Shown here: piece after piece, positions 1 to 10,837 of the stretch | Numbering within the stretch: the first letter of the stretch is position 1 | Layout: every line of letters starts with the position of its first letter | Source: Siphonodentalium dalli | Lineage: Eukaryota; Mollusca; Scaphopoda; Gadilida; Siphonodentaliidae | Length of the DNA stretch: 64,000 bases | Assembly: GCA_032622095.1 (NCBI GenBank) | Contig: CP136062.1 | Coordinates: 200,843,959 to 200,907,958 of the forward strand | Direction of reading: 5' to 3' | Made by a program: the position numbers and the translations under genes | The notes under the pieces: model-generated | Told to the model about the DNA's origin: nothing | Seen by the model: only the letters and a program-made list of their open reading frames with translations | The model's database searches: none

Positions 1-347
1 GTCTGCTGCACGTTATACTGTAGACATTATTTATGTTTACTGTAATGGCATGGTTTGTTAGACATAGCATGGAGCTTTGGTCGACTTCGACTTCAAACTT
101 TCCTTGAAATTATAGGATCCATGTATTCCTTAAAAGTATTATTTTAGGAACTATACTCGAATTTAAAAGTAGGCATTACTCAGTGGATAATACTTTTTAA
201 TTTTCATAAACTTTTACGTCAAAATATAAAACATATCCCCCACTCCTTGAAGACCGAACATGTTATCCTACTATCACGATGTTATCCTACCCTCAGCACT
301 GCATCGTGACGTCAATTTTTGCGTCACTCGGTATCCTTAACGTTATT
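1..347. other. no gene seen
   Basis: AT-rich sequence without a convincing coding frame, splice pair or repeat; it ends where the first TTAA-flanked element begins. Confidence 0.5.
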
Positions 348-849
348 TTAAAGGCACGTGAGGCCTTAGTTGTCGAAAATATTCCTATTTGTTCCAATCA
401 CCGTAAACAGAAAAACATTAAAACGCATACAGTTTCGTTCATATATACCATGACCATCGCGTAAACAGCATGTTATCATAAAGATTTACTATATTTTACC
501 TAAGCAAGAGCCTGATTGTGTTACAGAAGACAGCACAGTGCTGCTGGCTAATCACACACAAATGGCATAAACGCTCTTTATTCGTTCCATATCAGGAATT
601 CACCAACAAAGAACGCTCTTTATGTTTACTATCATAATATAAACAAACACCAGAAAAGTAACTTTTTATGCTTTTGTTTACATAACAATGGTCAAAAATA
701 TGACAATAACATACTGTTTATGCGATATTTCTTATTTGTATACGGACAAAGTATGTCTACATTTTGTTGTTCTTTCTGTTTGTGGCGGTTTTTGACGGGT
801 GGAAATATTTTCACAGGATACCCACCGCCAAGGCCAACCGTACCTTTAA
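348..849 (+). mobile_element. TTAA-flanked inverted-repeat element, family A copy 1
   Basis: The element starts TTAAAGGCACGTGAGGCC and ends GGCCAACCGTACCTTTAA, so the ends are imperfect inverted repeats bounded by TTAA. A second copy of the same 502-bp length lies at 3987-4488, and a diverged reverse-oriented relative starts at 31501. Small reading frames inside are conserved between copies only as DNA and look non-coding. TTAA targets are typical of piggyBac and Kolobok transposons; which superfamily drives this one is not decided. The interior repeats the motif AACGCTCTTTAT twice around CCATATCAGGAA, a motif found in several other places in the window. Confidence 0.7.
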
Positions 850-969
850 CACAAATGACTGGTGATGTGTGGCTTCGGGAGCGTATATGTCTAACCGTGC
901 ATGTGTTTCATTGTTGGCTGTGTCGTAACAAACTGGTATATATTAATATACACAAGAGTCAACTGGTTT

Positions 970-1073
970 GAGTATAGCGTACGGCTTTTCTCCTCTCGTG
1001 AGATGCTAGCGCCTCGTACACATAATCACCCGCATCTCACATCTCACTCGAGGAGAAAAACCGTACGCTACTC
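970..1073. repeat. inverted repeat (hairpin) before a retrotransposon ORF1
   Basis: Arms at 970-1005 and 1040-1073 are near-perfect reverse complements (shared core GCGTACGG...TTTTCTCCTC...GTGAGATG), separated by about 34 bases. It sits 130 bases before an ORF1-like frame and may belong to that element's 5' UTR, or be an independent fold-back insertion. Confidence 0.7.
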
Positions 1074-1205
1074 AGAACAGTTAACTATTGTCTTTGAGGT
1101 TCCTCGAAGACGAAGACGACCGGACAGTAGAAGAAATGTAAGATGCATTAAGTTGAATCAGACCAAGTGGCCGTTGAAGTTGATTTCGCCATATTATGAA
1201 CTCTA

Positions 1206-1907
1206 TTGAAATGCGAAATGAAGAACGAAATTGAATCAGCTACGAAAGAATATAAACAGAACAAAACACCGTGTGAAATTCCGTTGAGGTCAGATGGTAT
1301 TAAAGAAAATACCAAACTTAATTCGCAGAGAATACGCGCGAAACCAACTTCACCGCGTTTGAATACTGAACCGGAGATGAATATCACGGTGCCTCCACTG
1401 CCTTTGTCCACCGGCAGATCAATGGACTCACCTCGATCACGAGATGATGAGATACATGCTTATTCGTACGCCGATGCACTGATAAATAATCCATGGAGTC
1501 AACCTAAGAATCAGTTTGACGATTTTCAACCTGTACAGAGAAAACGCAATAGGAAACCGGCGGTAATTGGCAAGTCTAATGATTCTAGTCTCAAGGTTAT
1601 GAGAACCAGTCCCCCTGGACTAGTCTTCATATCGCGATTGGCACCGGAAACTCAGGAACGAGAAGTAACCGTATTTGTGAATGATACATTCAACACCTGC
1701 GTAACGAAGTGTATAAAACTGGACACTAAATATGATACATATTCGTCTTTTAAAATTGACGTGATGGACAGGGAAACTGCGAATAAACTACTTGACGCTA
1801 ACTTATGGCCACGGAACACTCTTGTAATGCCATACTTGGAGAAAAGGCGCAATCCGAATCGAAGAGACGTCGGTGAAAGCGAATATCTTGGAAACACCAG
1901 ATGGTAG
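1206..1907 (+). CDS. non-LTR retrotransposon ORF1-like protein (233 aa)
   Basis: The N-terminal half is charged and low in complexity (KNEIESATKEYKQNK, RKRNRKP). It is followed from about residue 138 by a compact domain with VFISRLAPETQ, FNTCVTKCIKLDTKYDTYSS and LLDANLWPRNTLV, the pattern of the RRM-like/pre-zinc-knuckle domain in ORF1 proteins of APE-type non-LTR retrotransposons. The protein ends just after this domain without a zinc knuckle. Immediately downstream an ATG opens a frame beginning like an AP endonuclease, supporting an ORF1-ORF2 arrangement. The frame is intact but ORF2 is lost, so this copy is dead. Start choice is uncertain: another ATG lies three codons in. Not a host gene in my judgement, although domestication of an isolated ORF1 cannot be excluded. 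Confidence 0.6.
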   Translation: MKCEMKNEIESATKEYKQNKTPCEIPLRSDGIKENTKLNSQRIRAKPTSPRLNTEPEMNITVPPLPLSTGRSMDSPRSRDDEIHAYSYADALINNPWSQPKNQFDDFQPVQRKRNRKPAVIGKSNDSSLKVMRTSPPGLVFISRLAPETQEREVTVFVNDTFNTCVTKCIKLDTKYDTYSSFKIDVMDRETANKLLDANLWPRNTLVMPYLEKRRNPNRRDVGESEYLGNTRW

Positions 1908-1908
1908 G

Positions 1909-1974
1909 ATGGCCAACATAAAAATAGCTACTTATAACTGTAAATCTGTGAAAACTTTTGTATATGTAATGTGA
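1909..1974 (+). pseudogene. first codons of retrotransposon ORF2 (endonuclease start), truncated
   Basis: An ATG two bases after the ORF1 stop opens MANIKIATYNCKSVK and then stops after 21 residues. The segment IATYNCKSVK matches the first beta strand of AP-endonuclease domains in non-LTR elements, where the Asn is a metal-site residue. After codon 15 the match is lost (TFVYVM, then TGA), so the element is truncated or has recombined here. Confidence 0.55.
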
Positions 1975-2317
1975 TAATATCTTGAGATATAGATACATAT
2001 GGGCAAATGTGCCTGAAATAAAGTTTATCATATATATAGTAAATAATGTCCATCTTGGTTCGAGGCGTGTCACGGTATGTAAGGGATCATCTTGATGAAT
2101 GGGTATTTTTAAAGGCATATTTAATATGGACTTACTTCAGTCAATAAACCCGAGCAGTTAGTAATCAACCACTGTCTCCACTGGAAGAATGTAGAAACCA
2201 ACTAAGATTATCGAAAATTCCGACCACACCGACTGCGACTGTGCCATTTCAGAGAATATTTACTATTTTATTCGGGACGCTTTATTTGGCATAAACATCA
2301 AGGCAATGATTCCACCA

Positions 2318-2773
2318 ATAAGAATCACTGCATGCATTCGTTTATAACAAGAATCACTGCATGCATTCGTTTATAACAAGAATCACTGCATGCATTCGTT
2401 TATAAGAATCACTGCATGCATTCGTTTATAAGAATCACTGCATGCATTCGTTTATCACTGCATGCATTCGTTTATAAGAATCACTGCATGCATTCGTTTA
2501 TAAGAATCACTGCATGCATTCGTTTATAAGAATCACTGCATGCATTCGTTTATCACTGCATGCATTCGTTTATAAGAATCACTGCATGCATTCGTTTATA
2601 AGAATCACTGCATGCATTCGTTTATAAGAATCACTGCATGCATTCGTTTATCACTGCATGCATTCGTTTATAAGAATCACTGCATGCATTCGTTTATAAG
2701 AATCACTGCATGCATTCGTTTATCACTGCATGCATTCGTTTATAAGAATCACTGCATGCATTCGTTTATAACA
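2318..2773 (+). repeat. minisatellite, 20/26-bp units
   Basis: About 18 head-to-tail copies of CACTGCATGCATTCGTTTAT, most preceded by AAGAAT (26-bp unit), some without it (20-bp unit). The two lengths alternate in a higher-order pattern. Each unit contains the palindrome TGCATGCA. Open frames through it are repeat artefacts. Confidence 0.95.
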
Positions 2774-2951
2774 ATGACGCTGTTTTCTGCCTATTTTGAT
2801 ATTGAATTTATTAAAATAACTAATTTTGGCGTGATTCTTTGTTATTCCATTCCATTCTGTTTCACACAACTTTAATTGGCCCCATGTTGGGTGTGTCAAA
2901 GTAAACGTAGGTAGAGGTTACGTACTGGGCGATGATTTAGATATCCCTGGT

Positions 2952-3297
2952 CAGCCTGTTCTCCCGAAAACCAGCGCATTTTCTAATTATATTAGAAAGT
3001 GTTTTAGGTAGATAATCTGCTTAGAATTGCCTCATTTTGGGTCGATATGTGCTGAAAATGAGAAAATTTTAGTCACATTATCGACTCATGATGAGGCGAT
3101 TCTAAGCAGATTGTGTGCGGACAATGCCGCAAACAAGAAAACTCATGAGTTATCAGGTGTACGCTCTTTAACAGGTGTTTGCTCTGTGGCCCGCGCCAGA
3201 AAACGAAATCACGGCTATGACCCCATTATCTGCTTATTTCAGAATAATATAATCACATTATGTACATATTTCACATTATAGGTCGACTATGTGCGTG
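2952..3297 (+). repeat. fold-back repeat family F, copy 1
   Basis: Contains an internal inverted repeat: ATCTGCTTAGAATTGCCTCA near 3017-3036 and its complement near 3090-3112. The whole block reappears in opposite orientation at 56045-56350, sharing the outer segments CAGCCTGTT...GAAAAC and CACATTATGTAC...TAGGTCGACTATGTGCGTG. This looks like a non-autonomous DNA element; no target duplication could be fixed by eye. Confidence 0.7.
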
Positions 3298-3555
3298 TTT
3301 CCACCAGGATATGTTGCCCTGTTATCTGATCCTCAGTTGGGAGGTCCTGGGTAAACTAATTCTCAAATTCGTTCATTTGTTGCATATATTCTGTTGAGTA
3401 TAAAAGATGGTCCCATAAATAGCCGGATTTATTGCACACTGTACAGCCCCCCCCCTCCCCCGCCCATTGAAGCTCCATAGCAGTTTCAAGTCTATACAAT
3501 TATGCTCGCGTTTGTTACACTCAGACCTGGGGATGTAAATAGGTCGAAAGATACG

Positions 3556-3806
3556 TTAACCCTTTCTACGTTGAATGGGTTCTCCTACTCGGTCATAAAA
3601 GTACACATTGGAATAGTCTATTGTTCATCTTAGGCAAATATGAGCAGATGACAGACAATATAAAGTCACGGCGCCGAAGGAATCCCATACATATTCGAGG
3701 AAAATGTTCAGATAATAAGTTCAACGGTCGTTTGTTTAACTTATTATCTGAACATTTCCTAAGGGATAACTACTCGTCAATAAGTATTTCGTATAGAAAG
3801 AGTTGA
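3556..3806 (+). mobile_element. TTAA-flanked fold-back element, family B copy 1
   Basis: Starts TTAACCCTTTCTACG and ends in a degenerate complement near TCGTATAGAAAGAGTTGA. A central hairpin has arms AATGTTCAGATAATAAG and CTTATTATCTGAACATT around 3704-3759. Other copies: 44352-44575, 46233-46470, 57345-57992, and a fragment at 38876-38925. Confidence 0.65.
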
Positions 3807-3986
3807 ACATTTCATACGGACTTTATATGCCACAAAAAGGTTGTACATGTATTCAAGTTATAGAATTTATAAAAAATCCGGTCCCGACTTTTCTTTCAGG
3901 ACGGAACAACACAGAGTGTTCTCTGTTAGTCTATTCCTGATATGGTAAAAATAAAAATAAAAAGCGTTACTTCTAAGTCAAAATGT

Positions 3987-4488
3987 TTAAAGGCACGTGC
4001 GGCCTTAATTGTCGAAAATATTCATATTTGTTCCAAACACCGTAAACAGAAAAACATTAAAACGGATACAGTTCCGTTCATATATACCATGACCATCGCG
4101 TAAACAGTATGTTATCATAAAGACCTACTATATTTTACCTAAGCAAGAGCCTGATTGTGTTACAGAAGACAGCACATTGCTACTGGCTAATCACACATAA
4201 ATGACATAAACGCTCTTTATTAGTTCCATATCAGGTATTCACCAACAAAGAACGCTCTTTATGTTTACCATCATAACATAAACAAACACCTGAAAAGTAA
4301 CTTTTTATGCTTTTGTTTACATAACAATGGTCAAACAAATGACCATAACATATTGTTTATGCGATATTTCTTATTTGTATACGGACAAAGTCTGTCTACA
4401 TTTTGTTGTTCTTTCTGTTTGTGGCGGTTTTGGACGGGTGGAAATATTTTCACAGGATACCCACCGCCAAGGCCAACCGTACCTTTAA
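3987..4488 (+). mobile_element. TTAA-flanked inverted-repeat element, family A copy 2
   Basis: Same length and ends as the copy at 348-849, with scattered substitutions. Its right TTAA (4485-4488) is also the left TTAA of the next element, so two TTAA elements stand directly end to end. Confidence 0.7.
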
Positions 4489-4707
4489 ACCTTCTTTGAC
4501 TGGAGCTTCCTGAAAATTTGCGAAAACGCTGCATGTGCTGATGCATTCTCTTTTACATGCGAGTCTGATAGGGGTCTCGCATATATAAGAGATTCTCAAA
4601 GATAATACATTGGCATTGTAAGCCAGTGAATTATCTTATATATGCGAGGCTTCATATGGGATCTTTAATGCTGCACCAGCGCAGCTCCCGTCACTAAACT
4701 GTTTTAA
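4485..4707 (+). mobile_element. TTAA-flanked element, family C copy 1
   Basis: Starts TTAAACCTTCTTTGACTGGA and ends at TTAA 4704-4707. It shares GACTGGAGCTTC, a tract with CTTATATATGCGAGGC, and GCTGCACCAGCG...AGCTCCCGTC with the copy at 46775-46977. The CTTATATATGCGAGGC hairpin is also the hallmark of the abundant family P, so C looks like an older relative. Confidence 0.6.
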
Positions 4708-5800
4708 TCAGCTGGATTTTTTTTTATGAATTGATAGTTTTTTTCCAGAGTATATAAATCCAGTGGATAGGTATTTCGTATATCTATCGACATATATTGT
4801 CGCTACTAACATATTACGTTTACACCATTTTTGCTGTTCTAATGAGACACTGGCATGTTCGTACAAACTAAGTCGGATAATTATGTTATCTGATGATCGG
4901 CATGATTGGAATTAGTACTCACCTGATGTCATTCCTGGGTTCAGGTTACAGCACCAATGCTACACATATCACATATATATGAACTGACGACGAAAACACA
5001 TATTGGTACACAATACAGTATCCAATGTTCTTTATTTTAGGGAGATAAACACCCCATAGAAAAGAGTATGCACATAAGTCCGACTTGAAGGCTAAACACG
5101 AACACTGAAGTCAGTCTGCGGCACTTGCATGACCAACCGGCTAATGTATTAACATCGTCATTAAGCCGCATATGGCTTGACGTCTGTCTTCCTAGTTTAG
5201 TGTCATTGTCATCTGATTCATGTATAATATCCAATAATCACCATGACAACGAGAGCACACTAACATCATTCTAATTGGTGATTATCCAGGTATCGGCGAG
5301 TTGCATTCGATTAGGTGATAATGGTCTATTGTCAATTACCTTACGGCGATAAACAGGCTGTGATTATCTGCTGGTGGTTTTTCATATATCGCAAATTATA
5401 GACACCACCAGTCGCCATCGTTACAAAAGATGCAAGGTCACTGAGAGTGTCCATTGTTTGTTTGGTTAGTTAGTCGTTTTCAGCAGTAATGGCGATATGA
5501 CGACATGTTGCAGTGGTGGAGGAACTAGCGCGCAGTATAGGGCTAAAAGATCACGGCCCCATTTGAACATCCAAATTATCTCACAGCAAATACAACTGAT
5601 TTCAATGTTTTCCGTGAGACAAACGCTCTTTATGTGTACCATATCAGGAATATTCCAACAAGCAACGCTCTTTAATTTTGAAGGAACCCGTTTTATTTTC
5701 GAAACACCATCGACCGAATTCTCAATTCATAGTAAAGAAAATGCGGATAATTTATATACGCCCGTTTGAAAAAACGAAATATATAATGTTATTGATCCGT
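4708..5800. other. no gene seen
   Basis: No convincing reading frame. Short inverted pieces occur (for example ACCACCAG near 5402 facing CTGGTGGT near 5369; AATAATCACC near 5233 facing GGTGATTAT near 5277), probably remnants of fold-back elements. Near 5622-5670 the motif CGCTCTTTA...CCATATCAGGAA recurs. Confidence 0.4.
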
Positions 5801-5811
5801 TCATACGTTTT

Positions 5812-6620
5812 TTCGTTTCCGGATAACTTTAGTAAGTCTGAACTGAATGGAATAAAATGTGGTATGGGTTTACTAGCACAAAATACAGGTCAAGTTTTCA
5901 TTTGGGTTCCGCTCGCCGCCAATTTTCACCAGAGTTACGGCCCTTTTTGTTGAAATTTACACTAAAATTTCGTTTCCGGATGATAACTTTAGTGGGTATT
6001 ATATTTGGTATGGGTTTACTAGCCCAAAATACAGGTCAAGTTCGAATTTGGGTTCCGCCCGCCAATTTTTGCCGCAGTTATGGTCCTTGTCGACTTAGAA
6101 TTTGCCAATTATTTTGGTTTCTGGAATGATAACTTTAGTTTTTATACACCCCCCCCCCCGCAACGAAGTTAGGGGGTATACTGGAATCATCTTGTCCGTC
6201 CGTCGTCCGTCCGTGCACATAAATTTGTCCTGAGTTTTTCTCAGTCGTTTTTTGATCAATTTCCGTGAAACTTGGCAGAGACATCAACCACCATGCATCC
6301 AGTGCACCTGCGATTATCACATCTGTCGGACTTTTTTTGGTGGAGTTATCTCCCTTTTTCGACTTAGAATTTTTTTTTGTAACATGCATAATTTTGTCCG
6401 AGCTTTTATTCCTACATTTTTAGGTCAATGTTTTTAAATCTTGGCACTGATATTTAGTACCATGGGAACCTGTGCACCTGCGATTATGATGTCTGTCCGA
6501 CTTTTTTGGTGGAGTTATTCCACTTTTTCGACTTTTATTCCTAAATTTTTCGGTCAATAGGTTTAAGATTAGGGTTAGGGTTGTGCACCTGCAATGGGAA
6601 CTGTTATTTTATTATTTTAA
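5812..6620 (+). repeat. degenerate dispersed tandem repeat of mollusc-like type
   Basis: Two units of about 163 bp (starting near 5812 and 5973) share GGATGATAACTTTAGT-like and GGTATGGGTTTACTAGC segments, then AATACAGGTCAAGTT. They are followed by GGGGGTATACTGGAATCATC, a GTCCGTCCGTC tract, and two units of about 168 bp sharing CACCTGCGATTAT...TTTTGGTGGAGTTAT. Diverged relatives lie at 6700-6800, 14760-14950, 28480-28720 and 51120-51260. I recall such repeats from mollusc genomes; this is the main hint to the organism. Confidence 0.6.
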
Positions 6621-6797
6621 CTAAATATTTACTGACATGTGAAACATCTTAGCATTTTAAAAACACGGGGGGTATCCTTAGTCCCATTGGAACAGTCACA
6701 CCTCCAGTTATATTTAGTGTGGATTAGCCACATGAAAATACAGGTCAAGTTCCAATTTGGATTCGGTCCGCCTATTTTTGCCGAAGTTATGGTCCTT

Positions 6798-6824
6798 GTC
6801 TTCTTCTTCTTCTTCTTCTTCTTC
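6798..6824 (+). repeat. (CTT)n microsatellite
   Basis: Nine consecutive CTT triplets. Confidence 0.95.
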
Positions 6825-6972
6825 CGCACAAGGCAAATCTCTTTTGAGAGTGTTTAAAGCCTGGCGCGTGCATGATAAAAACAGTTAAAATGTGTATATA
6901 CAGTTAAAAACAGCTCCGGAGTTACTTATTCTTTTTCTTGTCAGTGGTGAATGCTGGGTGGCTGGCCGGCAG

Positions 6973-7640
6973 CTAGTCCAACTCCACTCTGAAGCTCTTT
7001 GTGTCAAATTCTGGTGTGCAGGTTCCCTCTGAGAGTTTGTTCCACTGTCTGGTGGTGCGTGGAAAAAATGACTGGTGGTATATGTCGATCCCAGTGGTGC
7101 TTTGGTATAATTTGTGTTTGCCCCGTGTCCTTTCATCGCCTTGCCTGATGTACGAGTCTGGGTTGTTCTGAGCATCATGAGGCGGTCTTTCGCTCTTCTG
7201 TGGTGGAGAGATTCCCAATGCAGGCCCCCTAGCATGTCTGTCATTGCTCCTGGTGTTCTGGACCAATAATTGCTGGTGGTGAATCGGGCGGCTCTGCGTT
7301 GGACTCGTTCTAGTTGAGTGACCAATCTCTCTGTGTGTGGGTCCCAAACCGTGGAGGCATACTCTAGTATAGGTCTGACCATGGCTGAATATGCTGCTGC
7401 CTTAACATCTTTCCTACAGCCTCGCATATTTCTTCTGAGGACTCCGAGCGACCGCTGTGCCTTGGATGTTATAAGGTCAACGTGAGGTCCCCATCGCAGT
7501 TGGTTATTGATCACTACTCCCAGGTACTTGCTGTTTGTTACTGTTTCCAGAGTGTGACCATGCAATTTGTAGTCTGTTAAGATGGGACGTTTTTTGTTGG
7601 TGATGTGGAAGATGTTGCATTTTTGAGGGTGGAATGACAT
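6973..7640 (-). pseudogene. reverse transcriptase C-terminal region of the split element
   Basis: Contains FHPQKCNIFHITNKK, NSKYLGVVINNQLRW and VRPILEYASTVWDPHT, the usual thumb/connection motifs after the RT catalytic core in CR1/Jockey-group elements. The frame shifts near 7175: homology continues in another frame through YHQSFFPRTTRQWNKLS to a stop at 6973. A second frameshift, near 7706, separates it from the catalytic core upstream. Confidence 0.8.
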
Positions 7641-7659
7641 CTGCCATGTGGATTCCCAA

Positions 7660-9420
7660 TTATCTAGGCATTGTAGGTCTCTTTGCAGTTTTAGATGATA
7701 CCTTTTGGAAGAGAAGACAGTCGTCGGCGAACAGTTTTGTTGGAGAAGAGGTGCAGTTAGGATGATCGTTGATGAAAACTAGGAAAAGCAGTGGTCCTAG
7801 CACAGTGCCCTGGGGCACGCCGGAGATTACAGCTGCTGTTGTAGAGGTGTGGCCTTCAAGAATCACTTGTTGTGTGCGATGATTTAGGAAATCCTTGATC
7901 CAATGGAGGGTTATTGTGTCCATGCCGTAGTATGACAACTTGTGGAGCAGTCTTTGGTGTGGCACTTTGTCGAAAGCTTTGGCAAAATCCAGGAGGATGA
8001 CGTCAGTCTGGTGGCCTTCTGCCATATTTTTTGCGATGTCGTTGATGGTGACTAAAAGCTGCGTTTCACAAGACCGTCTGGACCTGAAGCCATGTTGTTC
8101 ATCTGCTAAGATCTTGTTCTTGTCTAGGTGGGCCATGGTTTGGCTGTGTATTATATGCTCCATGATCTTGCAGGGAATTGATGTGAGTGACACAGGTCGG
8201 TAGTTTGATGCTTGGTGTCTGTCTGCTTTCTTAAAAATCGGTGTAACTAGTGCCTTTCTCCAGTCATCAGGGATGGTGCCAGTGTCTAAAGAGAATTGGT
8301 AGATGTGCTTCAGTATGGGTGCAAGTTCCGAAGCAAACAACTGGAGGAATTTGGTCGGGATTAAGTCAGGGCCTGTTGCTTTGTGCGGGTTTGTGTTCTT
8401 CAGCAGTCGGAGTACCCCATTTTCAGTGATGTTGATTTTTTCCATCTGGTTGTGTGGGCTTGCTCCTTTGTCTGGTATATAAGAAACATCCTCTTGAGTG
8501 AAGACAGACTGGAACTGTGCATTCATGATTTCTGCTTTACTATCCTTGTCATTGTGGAGTAACCCATCCGATCCAATCAAGGGTGCCACCCCATTGTAAT
8601 CTTGCTTCTTGCTTTGTAGATAGGACCAAAATTTCTTAGGTGAGGAATGGAGTCGAGGGCTGATGACATTGTGCGCTTTCCTCGTTTCTGTTTGTGTATC
8701 CCTTTTCAATTTTGAGTATCTTTCCCAATCTGTTGTGTTATTGGTCTTTCGTGCTCGTTGGTAGGCTCTGCGTTTCCTTTTAGATAGTCTGTTGATGCTG
8801 CTATTCGCCCAGGGGTTTGTAAACGTAGGGCTGGAGAGCTTAGATGGGATGTGTTTGTCTATGATGTTAAGACAAGTGGTCTTAAAGTCCATCCACATGG
8901 TATTGATGTTAGCATATCTCTCTCGGCAGATTGTCTCACGAAAGATCCTCAAGTCCAGGCTGATTTGACTACTCTCTGCTCTATTCCATAGTAAGATCTT
9001 CCTTCTTGGTTTTTTCTCTCTTTTCGCTGTCAGTAGGCTGTCAATTAGGATGATATCATGATCTGATTTCCCTATTGGTGGAAGAGGTTTGCAGGTGTCA
9101 ATGAGGGATGGATGGGAGGTGACGAAAAGATCCAAGATGTTCTCCCCTCTTGTTGGAAAGTCGATTATCTGCTCCAGATCAAGGTCCTTTAGGACTGATG
9201 TTAATTTGTCACATTCTTTAGGAGGGCCATCGTCTGGTTGTGAAGATGTTCCTTTCCAGTCGATGTCAGGAAGATTGAAGTCCCCTCCGACGAGAAATAT
9301 TGCATTCTTTCTCATATTTCTGAGTTTGACAAGTTCTTCGCATGCTTTCTCTAAATAATTACCATCGGCACTTGGTGGTCTGTAGAATGCTGTGACGATA
9401 GTAGATTTTCCTCCGCTTAG
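7660..9420 (-). pseudogene. endonuclease (3' half) and reverse transcriptase of the split element
   Basis: Domains in order: endonuclease remainder (IVTAFYRPPSADGNYLEK, VGGDFNLPDIDWKG with the DFN metal site, PIGKSDHDIILI with the SDH catalytic motif), a basic linker, then RT with YRPVSLTSIPCKIMEHII, EQHGFRSRRSCETQL, LLDFAKAFDKVPHQ, ISGVPQGTVLGPLLFLVF and the catalytic LFADDCLLF. The first Met of the open frame (9450) is an artefact of the insertion; element sequence starts at about 9420. The frame runs off after FADDCLLFQK because of a one-base deletion near 7706. Confidence 0.88.
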
Positions 9421-9424
9421 CATA

Positions 9425-9655
9425 TATGTAATTATTCCAAAGTGGCTCAAACACGCGTTACGCTACTTAGTGCAATGAGTAACACAAAGGGGCGTCGATC
9501 AATGAATAGAGATTAATTACGCGCAGTGTGTATAGGGGATAAGTACAAACAGGCGTTACGCTGCTTAGGGCATTGAGTAACACAAAGGGGCGTCAATAAA
9601 ATTAAAAAATTAATTACGCGCAGTGTGTATATGGTATCAGTACAAACGGAAACGG
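9425..9655 (+). repeat. terminal inverted repeat and two subterminal direct repeats
   Basis: Two direct copies of about 105 bp (from about 9450 and 9555) share GCGTTACGCT, TTAG, AACACAAAGGGGCGTC and TTAATTACGCGCAGTGTGTA. A third start (GTACAAACAGGCG at 10545) follows the nested transposon. Subterminal repeats like these commonly serve as transposase-binding sites. Confidence 0.65.
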
Positions 9656-10544
9656 GCCCACTCGCCCCAGGGCCAGCTCGCCCCAGTCGACCTGGACCAG
9701 CTCGCCCCGAGCCAGCTCGCCCCGGGCCAGCTCATTGAATTTGGAATGTTGAGTTAAATATACACACATTCGAGATCATTATTTGTCCGAACGTCATGTC
9801 GGAATATACTCCATTCCTCGATCGAAAATGTGCTTGAGTCGAGCCACTGCCGTTGTATATAGTCGCAGATACAACGGAACATATTTGTGGTTATGATGTC
9901 AGAGAGAGTGGGTAGATGGGCGCGAAGCGCCCTGGATGGTCGAAAAGATCGAGTGATCTTCTCCTTCACCTGATGTCAGATAAATATTGCACTGCTTATA
10001 TACGGTATGTGGTCGGCATATGAAAGTGATTATCTATCACACTGAAGCCATCTCATCCTCTGAAGTGTGAGGTGTGATTAGTCGATTGGTTACTGCACAG
10101 TGTAAACAACCTGCTTCTATTGTTTTGATAGGATATGAATGGGGATATAATAACGGCTCCTAAGGGTTTCCCAAACTCCAGAGATAGTGAGATGAACTCA
10201 GAGAATAAGAGAAACTTTAATATCCAGAATGTGAAAACAGTTCATTATTGTTATTTATGAATTCGCCGGTTCGTCGTTCAAACCAACTAGTGTGATAAAC
10301 TGCATGGCTATATTATCTTTGCTAACAAACGTGCCTAAAGTAATCTAAATGTCAAAATTGATGGACATAACTCTGAAATATATCATAATCTGAACTTAAG
10401 AAATTAATATATTAATATATATTAACTTATTTACAACTTTAATACAAATGTAATACCCTGGCCAGCTCGCCCCTGAAAGGTGGGCCAGCTCGCCCCAAAA
10501 ACGGCCTGGGGCGAGCTGGCCCTGGGGCGAGTGGGCCCGGATCC
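9648..10544. mobile_element. GC-ended DNA transposon with 8-bp target duplication (Mutator-like?)
   Basis: Perfect duplication GTACAAAC at 9640-9647 and 10545-10552. Terminal inverted repeats of nearly 40 bp: both ends read GGA, two variable bases, CGGGCCCACTCGCCCC and then AGGGCCAGCTCGCCCC inwards. Further copies of CCAGCTCGCCCC follow on both sides. The interior is AT-rich and retains a short transposase-like frame at 9754-9969. It is nested inside the KDZ-like element. Confidence 0.8.
9754..9969 (-). pseudogene. transposase C-terminal fragment, MULE-like
   Basis: A 71-residue frame ending with YIQRQWLDSSTFSIEEWSIF and then RTNNDLE. This resembles the C-terminus of MULE-domain proteins, where the WSVF...RTNN..EGWH motif is usual; here the final EGWH is replaced (ECVY). 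It is all that remains of the coding region of the element around it. Family assignment is from motif memory only. Confidence 0.45.
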
Positions 10545-10567
10545 GTACAAACAGGCGGTGGTTTGAC

Positions 10568-10757
10568 AAAGAGTCTTTTCAAATGACCACGCGCAGATCA
10601 CCACCAGTCGAGCACCAATAGGCGTGTCCCAAACCGGCGGTGCACCAATGAGCGTTCGCCAACATATACGATAATGTTTGCACCGCCGGTTTTGGACACG
10701 CCTATTGGTGCCCGAACGGTGGTCACATGCGCGTGGTAATTTGAAAAGACTCTTTTT
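10568..10757. repeat. fold-back element with about 75-bp arms
   Basis: Left arm AAAGAGTCTTTTCAAAT...CACCAATAGGCGTGTCC...CCGGCGGTGCA; the right arm is its complement (TGCACCGCCGGTTTTGGACACGCCTATTGGTG...ATTTGAAAAGACTCTTT, discontinuous). The loop is about 40 bases. Likely a small palindromic transposon or part of the enclosing element. Confidence 0.8.
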
Positions 10758-10837
10758 CATAAACAACGGAAGATTTTGCAATAATAATATTTTATTTAAA
10801 TAATGTCCGCTTTGCCATTTCAAGTGCGGGTGGGGAA

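Noticed and set aside
2612-2875. 87-residue frame
   Set aside because: Mostly translated minisatellite.
6568-6582. TTAGGG-like telomere repeats
   Set aside because: Only two units, inside a dispersed repeat; not telomeric.
9421-9450. start codon of the 596-residue frame at 9450 as a true protein start
   Set aside because: The first ten codons lie in the inserted DNA transposon; the element's own sequence begins at the target duplication.
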